A stretch of 64,000 bases of DNA from Diadophis punctatus similis. Lineage: Eukaryota; Chordata; Lepidosauria; Squamata; Dipsadidae. The notes under the pieces are model-generated. The model saw only the letters and a program-made list of their open reading frames with translations. It had not been told where the DNA came from and made no database searches. This document shows positions 43,988 through 56,169 of this stretch, piece by piece (within the stretch, counting starts at the first letter, position 1; the number at the start of each line of letters is the position of its first letter). The stretch lies in assembly GCA_023053685.1 (NCBI GenBank), contig JALIGW010000001.1, forward strand, positions 57,240,859-57,304,858. The letters are read 5' to 3'. Position numbers and translations under genes: made by a program.

Positions 43988-46626
43988 TAACCAGCAAAGA
44001 TGTTTGGAGGACATCAAAGATTTTGGGAAAATTTTACTTACAGCAATCTATCTCCAGAATATCTAAACATGTTCAAATATGATTACTTTATAATTTTGGG
44101 AAAGTTATATGGATGATGAGTTATCAAAGATAAAATGAGGTATTACAGAGAAATGTAAAAGGGAATTGTTTCATAAATCATTTCTGCTATTCAAAAGGGA
44201 CATATCACATTCTTGTTTGTTTGATTTTGGCATGTCTAGCAAGAAGTTATTTTTATAACCCTAGTTATAGAAATACATTAAAACAGCATTGCTTAATGCT
44301 ATATTATGCTACTTTATATTTAAAATCTTTTGATACTTTTTTAGCTACTCTAACCTATGTCTTATATTTTTTTGAACCCTGAAATAAGTGCTTGGCCTTA
44401 TTGCCATGCACTCAAAAGCCCGATTGGGCTTATTATCAGGGGATGTCTTATTTTGGGGAAAACAGGCTAATAAATATGTGTGAGAGATTTAAAGAGAAAT
44501 GGTGTATAACTACTTATGATCCCAAGAGAAAAAAAGCTTATTAGTACACTTCCAAAATTTTAAATATGTGTGATAATTAATATTAATAACAGAGCTAAAA
44601 AAGGTAAAACAAAATCACATTAGAAGATTTTGAAATATGGATTAATAGCTCAGACTAGGCACTAATGAAGAATTAGTTTCTAGCATTCTTACTGTACTGA
44701 AGTAATAAAACCAAAGACACATGTATATAACAGCAAGTCTTCATTCCACAGGAGATATATTTCTTCATTAATTTTCCCCCATTTTTATGTACTCTACCAA
44801 TTGGAGAAAACATGTATTTTACTATTACAGAAACAATTACTAAGTGTCCTTGCCTACAATCAATGCATATTCAAATAAGACATGATTTTTCCACAGTAGA
44901 TTGTATTATTGACCTTTCATTAATTTATGTGAAAAACCACCAGTGTAGATGTGGTCCACAGCACTTTTGGATCTAATACTCTCCTTTAACAGTACAACAA
45001 TAAGGCTGAACTAAATGTCTGAATTATCCTCCACAGATGTATAAATTACTGGATTATTTTTAGGTTCCAAAATTTGCCATCACTTTGCTATCATACACCT
45101 GGAAAAATGGTTTATTTATGTCAAGGCTCAAAAATTAGATAATCTGATTAGTAATGTGTTTTTAAAATGTATTAGTATTTTCCCAATATTTCCAAATCCA
45201 TATAACTAAATTGAAAGGATGTTAAACATAAACATGTCGATTGAACTGTTTTTCCTTGGGACTAGCACAAGCTTTAAAAAGAGTCATGTATATTTCATTG
45301 CTATTCTACGCATGCTATAGTTTAAAACGGAAAGTACTGTTGTGCTGAATGACATTAAATGGATTGTATTTGCACTTAGTTTTCCAGCGGTTTTGCTGTA
45401 TTAATAATGGAACAGAGGGCATGATATCTTTCAAGTACACTAGTTAAGAAAGAAGTTTTCCTTATCACTACAATGTAGATTTCTCACAAGTAAGAATAAC
45501 TCACATATCTGGTGGTTATAAAAGGATTGGTTGCTTTTCAGCTTTTAATCAGATATGCACTAAAAAGGTTATTCTTAATTCCTTCCCTCAGTTTTTTTCC
45601 CTTCAATGATGCATGGATAATACACTTTCTCACATAGTTGAGGTTCAGAGCAGATTATTCTTAGCACTCTCAGGCCAAATATATCCTGAATCAGAAAATT
45701 GCACTAAACAGGCTGATTTTACCTAAATATAACTTGTTGGTTGGGGAAATGTAGTTTTAGAACATAAGCGAAAACAAAATTCAAATTACAAGATACTTAA
45801 GCTGCTGACAAAGATGTGAAAAACTTGGCTCTATTTTCTATAATCATCTGTTTTAAAAAGAATTAAAAAGAGGGATTGTAAGTTGTTAACACAAGTTTGA
45901 CTCCTTACAATTATTTGGATGAATTTTGTTAGTTCCAGCAAATACATTCTGCTCTGTCAGCTATGCTGAAAGTAAATCAAAGCAATGTGGTTTGCAGAAG
46001 CCAAAGATTTTTGGCAGGATGGTGAAGAGCAGAATTTGAGATTCTGCAAATGCAATACATGTATGATAATGAACAGACAAAATTAAAGACTAAATGGAGA
46101 AAATGGAATCACTGTCTCTGTCAGCCAATATTCAAAGGCATAGCCCTTATTTAAGGAGTTGTGCTATCAGGCATCTTTTCATATGTTATATTCTACAAGA
46201 AATATAACAGGCTTAGAAAATGGCCTTTGATAAGTACTATTCTATATCTTTCTATAGATTTTTTTATATGAGTGGAATGGATAGTCTAACTGACTGACCG
46301 ATTGACTGAATAAATGTTTTTAAAGCAGTTCTATTAAAACTGTAAGAGGAAGAGATGCACAAAATGTTTAGAATTGAAAATACCTTAAATGTTTATGTTT
46401 GAGACAAAATATGCATCTGACAAAGATCCTGAGCATGTGCTTCATTTGCCGGATATAGTGATGAAACTCTAACAATATCAGCCAGCAAATGAAATGAAAA
46501 TGAAATGTGAGGATGTAGGTTAAATTTGATTAGATATGATCTGAAATGAATTAGGCATAATCTGAACAGTTTGGAAAACAAGTGCAAAGAAGGGGAAATG
46601 ATTTTTTTTTAACAATAGGCATACTA
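43988..46626. other. LCLAT1 intron; decayed inverted-repeat element near 44358-44470
   Basis: At 44358-44470 TCTTATATTTTTTTGAACCC, CACTCAAAAGCCCGATTGGG and GATGTCTTATTTTGGGGAAA match the element at 58482-58610; the left end is missing here. The rest is AT-rich, without recognisable exons or repeats. Confidence 0.55.
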
Positions 46627-46919
46627 CCGTATTTATCGGCGTATAACACGCACCGGGGTATAACACGCACCCCCATTTTAACAATAAAATTTGAGTAAAA
46701 ATTTTTTTAATTAAAAATAAATGACTTGGAATGTCTGAACTTAATGTTGGATTCATATTTATAACATTATAACATGAAACATAACATTAACTCCTCTTAT
46801 AAGGCAAATATGAAATGAAAAAGCACCTCTTTGAATGAAAAAAACTTAATCAGAATTGCTTTCTGGGAAACCAAAAAATTCTTCATCTTCACTTTCCTAC
46901 CATCTTTCTTTTTCTTTCT

Positions 46920-46942
46920 GTCTTCCTTCCTTCCTTCCTAAC

Positions 46943-47003
<61 letters not shown>

Positions 47004-47249
47004 TCCTTCTTTCTGTCTTTCTTTCTTTTTCTTTCTTTTTTTCTGTCTGTCTTCCTTCCTTCCTAACTTCTTTCTTTCTTTCTGTCTGTCTTCTTTCTTC
47101 TTCTTTCCTTCCTTCCTAACATCTCTTTTTCTTTCTTTCTTTCTGTCTTCCCTCCTTCCTAACATCTTTCTTTTTTTTTCTTTCTGTCTTCCTTCCTTTC
47201 TAACTTCTTTCTTTTTCTTTCTTTCTTTCTTTCTTTCTTTGTTTCTTTG

Positions 47250-47306
<57 letters not shown>

Positions 47307-47334
47307 GTCTGTCTTCCTTCCTTCCTTCCTAACT

Positions 47335-47402
<68 letters not shown>

Positions 47403-47480
47403 TCCGTCCGTCTGTCTTCTTCCTTCCTTCCTTCCTTCCTTCCTTCCTTCCTTCCTTCCTTCCTTCCTTCCTTCCTTCCT
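46920..47480. repeat. (TTTC)n and (TTCC)n polypyrimidine array
   Basis: About 560 bp of TTTC tetramers with CTTCCTTCCTAAC spacer phrases recurring every 80-100 bp, then TTCC tetramers. It lies inside the TA-flanked element. Confidence 0.96.
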
Positions 47481-47483
47481 TCC

Positions 47484-48269
47484 GTCTTTCTCCCTGTAGG
47501 AGAAAGAAGGAACCTCTGTTGCCGTCTCCCGCGGGGCTGCAGCCACCCGACTGAATCCCCGACCGTGGCAGCATCCCTGCTGTTCTCCGGCCAAGCGGCC
47601 GAAGGAGCCCTGGAGCCCTGACGTCGCCCTGCATCTCGGTCTCTTTGGGCTTGTCCGGCAGCCTGCTGGGAAGGCTGCGACGCATGGGAGGAAGGAGCTG
47701 CTATTGCCGCTCCGGCATGTCTCCCTGGTCACTGTGGGTGCACCGGGGAGCCGCGTCCTTGTTAACAATGGAGACGCTGCGCGGAGCAGAGGTGCCTGGC
47801 GAGCGAGGCAAGTGGCGGCATCGGCGGCAGGCTCCTGCCCGCGTCTCCCGCCCGCCTGCCCGCCTCTTGCCTTAGCATTTAAAAGAATGAGAGGCGGGTG
47901 GGCGGGAGACGCGGGCAGGAGCCTGCCGCCGATGCCGCCACTCGCCTCGCTCGCCAGGCACCTCTGCTCCGCGCAGCGTCTCCATTGTTAACAAGGACGC
48001 GGCTCCCCGGTGCACCCACAGTGACCGGGGAGACATGCCGGAGCGGCAATAGCAGCTCCTTCCTCCCATGTGTCGCAGCCTTCCCAGCAGGCTGCCGGAC
48101 AAGCCCAAAGAGACCGAGATGTAGGGCGACGTCAGGGCTCCAGGGCTCCTTCGGCCGCTTGGCCGGAGAACAGCAGGGATGCTGCCACGGTCGGGGACTC
48201 AGTCGGGTGGCTGCAGCCCCGTGGGAGACGGCAACAGAGGTTCCTTCTTTCTCCTACAGGGAGAAAGAC
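47484..48269. repeat. Inverted repeat of about 786 bp (arms about 380 bp)
   Basis: The left arm 47484-47867 and right arm 47890-48269 are near-exact complements with a loop of about 22 bp. The outer ends are GTCTTTCTCCCTGTAGG and its complement. Inside, GTTAACAATGGAGACGCTGC on the left matches its complement on the right. Similar frames are found on both strands for this reason. A partial third copy of GGCTCCTTCGGCCGCTTGGC lies at 48327-48365. Confidence 0.93.
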
Positions 48270-48270
48270 A

Positions 48271-48328
48271 GAAGGAAGGAAGGAAGGAAGGAAGGAAAGA
48301 AGGAAGGAAGGAAGGAAGGAAGGAAGGG
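48271..48328. repeat. (GGAA)n array
   Basis: Purine tetramers that mirror the pyrimidine array on the other side of the foldback. Confidence 0.93.
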
Positions 48329-48481
48329 CTCCTTCGGCCGCTTGGCCGGAGAACAGCAGGGATGCGCCCGCGGCCGTTTTTGAGCTGCCCCCAGAGCGGT
48401 GACCCGGCGTATAACACGCAGGTAGAGTTTTGGCATGTAATTTTAGTTTTAAAACTGCGTGTTATACGCCGATAAATATGG

Positions 48482-50081
48482 TATATAGTAGCCTTTTCTA
48501 GGGATTTACAGCTTTTCTTTGAGTTATTTTGTCTGCTAATACATAAGAAGATGCATAAGGAAGTAAGGTATTTTAAGTTCAACTTCAATAATAAAATCCT
48601 CCAACTCCTGCTACCAATTACTAAAATTTAACAAGACTTCAGCAGTATCTTACAATTGTTGCAGTATCTAAGCTTAAAAAGTTATCACAATTGTCTTGAA
48701 AAATACTGCATGCTGGATTGATTTCTTTTTCATATGCAGGATTTATCCGCAGAGTAATTGGTACCTTCTGGATCTTTCTTCTTTATTGGATGTAATTTAA
48801 TATCTCTGTCTCTATCCCAGAACACAATTGGACAAATAAATTTGATAAACAAAAATGTTTAATAATATATCTGTTTTGTAAGAGTAAAACTAAAATTAAG
48901 TCTGTTTTCCAAACTCTTTATTTTGTGATCTATATTTAGGGAGAGAGAACGATTCCTGGCTCCAGGGTAACATTTTCCCAAGCATCTCTGCCCTTTTTGT
49001 TTTAACTTTTCAACTTCTGTAACTATGGCAACATGTAACCAGAATAAATATGCTTATATTTTAAGAACTCTTCAGGAAAATCTATCAGACTGAAAAATGT
49101 AAGTCAGCTCAAAATAGACCAAAATATGTGCAAATCGGGAATAAAAGGGAAGAGGAAAAAAATTGAGGCACATTCTGCTTTTCAAGGTAGCTAAAATCAG
49201 CAAATTAAATTCAGTGACAATATATAAGGCAAGAAACACATTTAGGATATAAATGAAAAGCAAACAAAATGCTAATGTAGGAAAGTAAAGTTTTAAATTT
49301 CATGTATTTGAACTGCCTAATCAGGAAGGATAGAGCCTCATTGTTTAAATGTTCATTGGCAAAAAAGTATTAAGTGAGCATGGTTGTCCTCTAGGGGCCA
49401 GTACTGTTGTACTGAAGGAAAAGACAAACATTATTCTAAATAAAACAGCTATAGAAAATAAAGCTTTCCTTCCAATGAATGTGCATATCTACAGATTGTT
49501 TAAGTCTAGCAATATGCAGTAAGAGAGGACTCATGGTTATAATTTGCAAATATTATAGATGTTAACGTCTTCTGTCAACACCTATTTTTGGGGGTCTGCA
49601 CTACATATAAATTATTATCTAAGTAACCTGTGCACAGAACACTTTTAAGGCCAGGGACACTGTTTACAGAAAAGCAGGGAAGCAATTCAGACATTCATAT
49701 ATTTCATATCCCAGTCAGCCAAGTTCAAAGAAATCTCTTAACTATAACGTAGCAAGTAATATGTTTATGACTCATTTATGTTTCCCAAAGAAACCAGTTA
49801 CAGCCAAGAGGTGCTACGTTACTTGCTCCCTTCTGCACACTAAAACCTCTGCCATTTGCCTTATCACAAATGCAAAGGAAAAAATTCTTCAGACTTGTAG
49901 AAGCATCATTTTAAATCTATTTTCTTTCTAAAATGGACCACCTCCCATAGGAACTTTCCTACACAATTATCCTTGTAGCTCCTTAACAGAACTCTGACTG
50001 ATAGTTTTCCTCTTGAGGTTATAGGTGACAGTCTGACATTTCCCTAAAGCATGAAAAAGAAGTTAGGGGCTTTAAAAAAGA
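48482..50081. other. LCLAT1 intron, about 1.6 kb without a recognised feature
   Basis: AT-rich and unique-looking. Confidence 0.45.
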
Positions 50082-50200
50082 TAGAATACAGAATAACAGA
50101 GTTGGAAGGTCTTCCAGTCCAAACGCCTGCTCAAGGAGACCCTATGCCATTCCAGACAAATGGCTAATCTAGAGCAGGTCCTATTCATCCCCTGGTTTGA
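50082..50200 (-). mobile_element. CR1 3' end, antisense
   Basis: GAATAACAGAGTTGGAAGG, then CTTCCAGTCCAAACGCCTGC and CCATTCCAGACAAATGGC match the antisense CR1 3' region also seen at 35199 and 51446. Confidence 0.8.
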
Positions 50201-50283
50201 ACTTCCCCTAAAACTGCTCTAAATAAAATGTCTCCCTAGAGATTTTGTTTTGCTTTCTGGCTCTCATAATTTCAACAGAAATG

Positions 50284-50618
50284 GGGCGTTGGTATTACCT
50301 GATACGCCTCTTCTCATAGGGTGTAGCTAGCATCCAGGAATGGGATGACACTGTCCATTCAGCCAATCAGGACTGAGTCTGTCAAATTGTAGAGCTCTGC
50401 CTCTGGCTCTAATTCCCCTTCTTTGGCAAAGATTGATAGACAGATTTGGCGAGTGTTCTCCCAAGGTTCACTCAGAAGGTAGAAAGATCACAATTTGAAT
50501 GCAGACCGACTTTGGATGGGACTGGATGTTAGCTCCATCCTACGAGAAGAGGCCTATCAGGTAAGACCAACGTCCCTTCTCCATAGTGGGTGGAACTAGC
50601 ATCCAGGAATGGGACATA
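50284..50618. mobile_element. DIRS-like terminal repeats
   Basis: The block 50284-50337 (GGGCGTTGGTATTACCTGAT...) recurs inverted at 50522-50576. Its second half recurs directly at 50577-50618 (TAGCATCCAGGAATGGGA). This inverted-plus-direct layout fits the complex ends of DIRS retrotransposons. It sits next to a tyrosine-recombinase remnant. Confidence 0.7.
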
Positions 50619-50644
50619 CCAAAGCAGTCTGTTCATTGGGAGGG

Positions 50645-50830
50645 TTAAGTCTGGTTGGCGGTCACAGTCTGTGAGTGTACTCTTTGAAGAACTCGGCGAC
50701 CAAAGGCTGCCTCCGCTGATGCAAAAACATCAATTGTGTAGTGGTGGATAAAAGGCGTTGGGCAGCCCCAAGTGGCCGCTCTGCAGACCTCCTCGATGGA
50801 CGCTTGCGTGGGCCACTTAATCCAGGCCTC
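50645..50830 (-). pseudogene. DIRS-like tyrosine recombinase C-terminus
   Basis: An open minus-strand frame of about 61 codons ends at the stop codon 50645-50647. It reads ASIEEVCRAATWGCPTPFIH, then HYTID and AFGRRVLQRVHSQTV. The pattern 'hydrophobic, CRAATW, then F..HY' matches the last part of DIRS-type tyrosine recombinases, where the tyrosine would be the nucleophile (inference from family knowledge). The R and HxxR parts upstream are not found, so the element is dead. Confidence 0.75.
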
Positions 50831-50905
50831 TCTCTGGAAAGCTCTGTATTGCCCAAACTCTCCCTAACTGCTCAAGGTGCATACTCTATCACAGAATCTG
50901 AGTAC

Positions 50906-52219
50906 AGGTAATCCTCGACTGCTTAACAATAGTTTGAATTCATAATGGTCTCAGAAAGAGTGCTTTACAGCCTATAAAGCACTTCTGATTGTTGCAAAAC
51001 ATAGCACTACCACCCTGTGGTCACATGCTCATGATCTGGGCTATTGGCAAACTATTCAGACTAACAACCAGTTGCCAAGTGCCTTATGATCATCATTTGC
51101 AAGCTTCTCTGCTGGGTCCCCAAAGTCAATGAGGAAGCTGCAGGGAAGGCTACAAGTTTCTGCCGCTTGATAGGAGCATTCTCTCTCATCTCTGAAGACT
51201 GGCTGTCAAAGGATTTCAGCTCCGTGTCTGCTTGGATTTTGGCAATCCAAGTAGGCATGAGCTGAAATCTTTGGCAGGCAACTCTTTCTGGCAGGTCCCA
51301 GAGTAAAAGAGCTATCTGCTGAAAATTTTAGCTTCGTGCTGCTTTGATTGCAAAAAATGGTTGAATCCTACTTCAATTGTCAGAACTGGTTTGATTGCGA
51401 AAATCAAAGCAGGAATGGAATTGAAATCCTTCAGCAGGCAGCTCTTTCAGCCAATCTCAGAGTGCAGAGAAGAGCAACAAAGATGATTAGGGGACTGGAG
51501 GCTAAAACATATGAAGTACGGTTGCAGAAACTTGGTATGTCTAGTTTAATGAAAAGAAGGACTAGGGGAGACATGATAGCAGTGTTCCAATATCTCAGGG
51601 GTTGCCACAAAGAAGAGGGAGTCAAACTATTATCCAAAGCACCTGAGGGTAGGACAAGAAGCAATGGGTGCAAACTAAAAAAGGAGAGAAGCAACCTAGA
51701 ACTAAGGAGAAATTTCCTGAGAGAACAATTAATCAGTGGAACAACTTGCCTCCAGAAGTTGTGAATACTCCAACACCGGAAGTTTTAAAGAAGATGTTGG
51801 ATAATCATGTGTCTGAAGTGGTGTAGGGTTTCCTGCCTAAGCAGGGGGTTGGACTAGAAGACCTCCAAGGTCCCTTCCAACTCTGTTATTCTATTCCCTC
51901 TGGGACTGAAAATCCCGTTTGGCTTATGGCAGGGAGCATTTTTAACTCCTGAGTGGAGAAATACTCATATATTGTCACACATATTTGGTCTCCCAAGTCT
52001 TCCCCACTTTCCTGAGGCATCCCGCACTTACTGTATCTGGAATTCTGTCACTTAGTAACCTGCAAGATCACTTAATGTCCACAATCTGGAATGCTACAAC
52101 TGTGGTTAAGGTAAGCAGTTAAGGTTAAGGTAAGCAGTTGCATAACATTTCACTTAATGACACTTTGCTCAATGACCAAGATTCCAGTCCCAATTGTAGC
52201 TATAATTGGAGGACTACCT
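50906..52219. mobile_element. Inverted-repeat DNA element with a CR1 inside
   Basis: The left end CAGGTAATCCTCGACTGC and the right end ATTGGAGGACTACCTA are imperfect inverted repeats. Near both ends lie phrases such as GCTTAACAAT and TCACTTAATGACACTTTGC that suggest one family. I see no clear target duplication. The class (hAT or other) is undetermined. A CR1 copy lies inside. Confidence 0.5.
51446..51896 (+). mobile_element. CR1 ORF2 C-terminus and 3' end
   Basis: An almost intact frame encodes RVQRRATKMIRGLEAKTYEV, then RRTRGDMIAVFQYLRG and RRNFLREQLISGT, the thumb and C-terminal region of CR1 ORF2. A short 3' UTR follows (GGTTGGACTAGAAGACCTCC) and ends with ATTCTATTC. The reverse transcriptase palm is absent through 5' truncation. 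The frame runs in the order expected for CR1, which supports the antisense CR1 calls elsewhere. Confidence 0.92.
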
Positions 52220-52816
52220 ATAGATTAAGCATTGGGAAGTAAAAAATCATATTTTAACTTAGGGAACATTAGGCTTTTGCTAGTCTGTGGCACAAAAAAA
52301 AGTAGCTCTTTCACAAGCTGATTCTTATATTCAGCATTTTAATGGTTCATGTAATAGAGACATTTCTAGCACAATGGTTAATTCATCCAAACAACAGACT
52401 ATAATACAAATTAAATATAGCTCTTGACAAACAAAATGAATTTTTGCGAAGTTTTAAGGAATTACACTTTTGATGACATTATGGAATAATGATGCTACAT
52501 CTAGTTAGTAGAGACAAACAGGTAAAATAAATATTTATTCAACAATCATTATTGGAGCTATCTGCAGAAGGAGATACTGTACCAGTATTATCATTAATAG
52601 GCACAGCACAAATTGCCCATTTCTCATTGGATGAAAATAGTTTTTCCTTGTACCTTTCAACTTTACTTTTTTTTTTTTGGCACATAAAAAGCACTTCCCC
52701 ATTTGGTCTTTTTGAATACTGAATTGGTCACTTCCCCATCCTAGAATACTCTCATATGCATATTAATTTATAACCTTCATTCACTTGCACATGATCTGTC
52801 CATTTAGAGACAGTTA
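52220..52816. other. LCLAT1 intron, no recognised feature
   Basis: AT-rich intronic sequence. Confidence 0.4.
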
Positions 52817-53938
52817 CTGTATTTTTCGGAGTATAAGACGCACCGGAATATAAGACGCACCTTAGTTTTGGGGGAGGAAAACAAGGAAAAAAATGTTTTC
52901 TATGCAAAGCCCATTAAAAGTCATCTACTTACAGTGGGCAGAAGTAAAACAAGCCCAAAAGTGATAAGCAAAAGGAATTTCAGCAGGTATATCCTGCTTA
53001 CCATCTGGTCATCCCACATAAAAGTCATTCAAACAAGCAAAAGATTTATTTAGGATATCTTTTTCAATAAATTATGCCCAGAGATAACAAGTATGACAGG
53101 GATCTTGACAGACAAGGAAAGGAGAACTTTCCTATGGTACTTTTTTTCACTAAAAGGAACTTCATTCTGATTAAAACTGCCATAAACATGTTGCTATTTA
53201 GATATTTAGTTGTCTAGATCTTAAAATTATCAGACACTGCAGTGGCTGCTAAAAGAAAATACTGTAAATAGATTTGCAAATGTTGGAGAGAAGAGTTATA
53301 AACATCCATACTATGTTTTCTTCTTTAAAAAAAAGGGAAATACTTCTGAGGAATATTTCTGCTTCTTTCCAGTACACTAAAGCAGATATAGGAATAATAA
53401 TAATCAATAAATAAGATTGAGAAGTAGTACTCTGCTATTTAAAAGAAGATACAAAAGCACTGGGCCTCTTCAGATCAAGCATTTATTTTAAAAAGCTTCT
53501 TCATTTTATTGTCTAGAACAGTCTTTAAATAAAGCAGTCTTTATTTAAATAAAGCAGTCTTTAAAAATAAGTCTAATAATTTAAACATTTTACAGACATT
53601 TATAGTTATTCACTTACCCCTTTGCCTCCAGTTCAGCAGAAAATAGAAATCTGTCTGTCTCTCCCACAGATCTGCCTCTTTGCAGCCTACTTTCAGTTTC
53701 ACTTTAGCTAGCACGTGGCCATGCAGCCTCTCTCAGCTGTGTGTCGGGAGGCTGATAATGACCAGTTTATGCTAATCGGGCTCTGGCTGTTTGCTACAAA
53801 GGTAAATTGATGGGAAGCAGAGGCCAAAGGGTGGGGATGGCTGGGTGAGTGGGGCTACATTCGATGTATAAGACGCACCCAAGTTTTCACCCTCTTTTTG
53901 GGGGTAAAAAGGTGCGTCTTATACTCCGAAAAATACGG
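52817..53938. mobile_element. TA-flanked inverted-repeat element, 1.1 kb
   Basis: Ends CTGTATTTTTCGGAGTATAA and ATACTCCGAAAAATACGG, each bordered by TA. The ATAAGACGCACC motif occurs twice at the left and at the right end. The roughly 950-bp interior does not resemble the interior of the relative at 25279. It has no transposase that I recognise. Confidence 0.78.
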
Positions 53939-56169
53939 TATTTCTCCCCACAAGACATTTTCCCTCTTATCCACAGAACTATTTTTGGAGTAATATAATG
54001 CACATATATGCCTGAAGACAAAGGATATTAGCCCAAGGATGGGAAAACTCTCATGAGCTAAACATTATTCACAGAAAAGCATGAGACGTTTAAGGTTATC
54101 GTTTTTGTGCATGGGATCTTTTTAAAGAGATCTGCCATGATATTAAAAGTTTCATGATAATAACCTAAAGATTAAAAATTCCCATTCAATCAGTAGCGAT
54201 ATGACAGCTACCATTCCAACATCTGCTTGACTGATTTTCCATTCATTTTTCTGTTTGAAAGAGCAGAAGCTAATGCATGGAAATCTGTCTCCACTGAAAC
54301 TTTTCCATTTCCCAGAGCTATAGTGAACTTCATTCCTTTATGTGGCTTAGATAGAGAAGATCCAGTGCAGATATATTCCTTGATAAATTGACATTATTCC
54401 AATGAAACAAATGGATTTTTATGCCATGTAATGATATTAACCAGAATTTTAGCTCTTTCATACATTTCAGAAAAGGGAGGATATTAATACAGTATATGTA
54501 AACAAAAGACTTGATTAGTTGTACTGTCTTGCATGCAGCAGGTACCTCAATAAACTTCATGTAACAAAAATGTACCCAAGACACTTTGGGGAAAGAGAAT
54601 ATGAATCAACTACCTTCCTATAATGGCTCTGATTCAGAAGAGGAAAAGGCATTCATGATCTCATTGCTAACGTATGATGAATAATGGAAAAGCAAGTCAA
54701 CTTCCAAAATACATACATTTTTGCTGCATTAATTATACTAATACTTTTGACTCTGTAAACACAGTATGGTCTTTGCCTTGGCTCTATTTTTGTACCAAGC
54801 AATTGTAGCCCCAACTTGTTTTGTATTATTTTTTTACATTGAAATCCACCCAGAGTTCAGAGTCAGGCAGCATTTAAATAAAATAAACAGGATTACATTT
54901 AAACACTTCCCACTCTATCTGCCTATTGAAAAATTTGTATGATGATCAGGAAAGAACGGTTGGAATTGTATACATATCATTTAAATAACTAAAAAGAGGG
55001 AAGCATGTACATTAAGGTTCCATATACAGTCACCCAATTTACTTAACTTACAGGCAGAATGCGCCATGGGAAATGATGGACTAGAAGAAATAACAACTGG
55101 AATTAAATTTACTTGATGAAGCGTCAATCTCAGACATTCTGGTAATAATACTTAGATGCTAGACGGCCAGAAGTGTCAAGAAGACTTAAGGAATTTCTTG
55201 CTGAAGGTGAAAGAGATTAAAAATCCAGCCTGCTGCTCAGTATTAAAAACAGAGTTTAAGATTATGTCAGCAGGCCAGTGTAAATAGCAGAGAAGAACCT
55301 GCAGTGGTAAAGACTTTAATTTTGTAGGCTTACATTTTCACTATAATAATGAAATAAAAAGCCTTCTCTTAACTGGGAGAAAAACTATGTTAGAACTAGA
55401 CATGGCTGTGAAAACTGAATGGAAAAAAAACCTGATATCTTTAAACTGTGAGGCTGGAGTACATTGATTAAAAATAATCAGATAGCCTGCAAGAAAAATG
55501 AATAATTCAATTCTAGAAGAGTGCTCATTTTAAGCACTTATAATGAAGCAAAATAGTAAGATATTTTGAACACATAATAAGAAGACACAGATACTAGAGA
55601 AGTGTTTTAGAACATTTAGAAACACTGAAGTTCATTGGAAAAGAGGCTAACAGAATACATAATTCCTACATTGTACTTTTTTTTAAATAAACTTGCACAA
55701 ATCTATGTAAGTTGTTAAAAGCTCATGCAAGCATGAACTTTTAAGAACTCAAATAACAGTCACTGACGCATGATGGCGAAATGATGTCCACTGGATCACA
55801 AAGAGTTGGAAGAGGCTGAACGCATTTTAAATAGCTACAGCCATGGCACCCAATATTTAATCTGACAAAACATGAAAAGCATTTGCCATTTGGGAAATTG
55901 TATCAATTTAATTTAAGTGCAGTCCTCGACTAAAAAAAAGATTCCATCTTTGCCTCTTCCTCCCAGACAGCAAGACTCTACTTCTCCTCAATTCTCTTTG
56001 AGATCACTAGTTCCTTGCTAGTACTAGCAATGATGCTTCCCCCTGTGTCTTAATAATTGCTGAATATCTCTTTTTCCCATTGTCAACAGAAGTAGGGAAA
56101 CGCCGATGCCTTCCCTCAGAGTATTGTAACTTCATGGGAAAAAAGACAAAGCATTCTGGGGCAGCATCA
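53939..56169. other. LCLAT1 intron; L2-type tail near 54835-54890
   Basis: CACCCAGAGTTCAGAGTCAG and GCAGCATTTAAATAAAATAA at about 54847-54889 look like a decayed L2-type 3' hairpin and tail. The remaining 2 kb show nothing that I recognise. Confidence 0.4.

Larger units (their letters stand above)
46627..48481. mobile_element. TA-flanked element carrying a giant foldback
   Basis: The ends CCGTATTTATCGGCGTATAA and ATACGCCGATAAATATGG are inverted repeats, each next to TA, and internal ACACGCA motifs repeat at both ends. The 1855-bp interior is a (TTTC)n/(TTCC)n array, a long inverted repeat (47484-48269) and a (GGAA)n array. The plus-strand arm after the centre is the reverse complement of the arm before it. 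Frames such as those at 46938-47768 (minus) come from the microsatellites. No transposase was recognised. Confidence 0.82.

Noticed and set aside
46938..47768. A 276-codon minus-strand frame rich in K, E, R and G
   Set aside because: Translation of the TTTC/TTCC microsatellite and the foldback arm.
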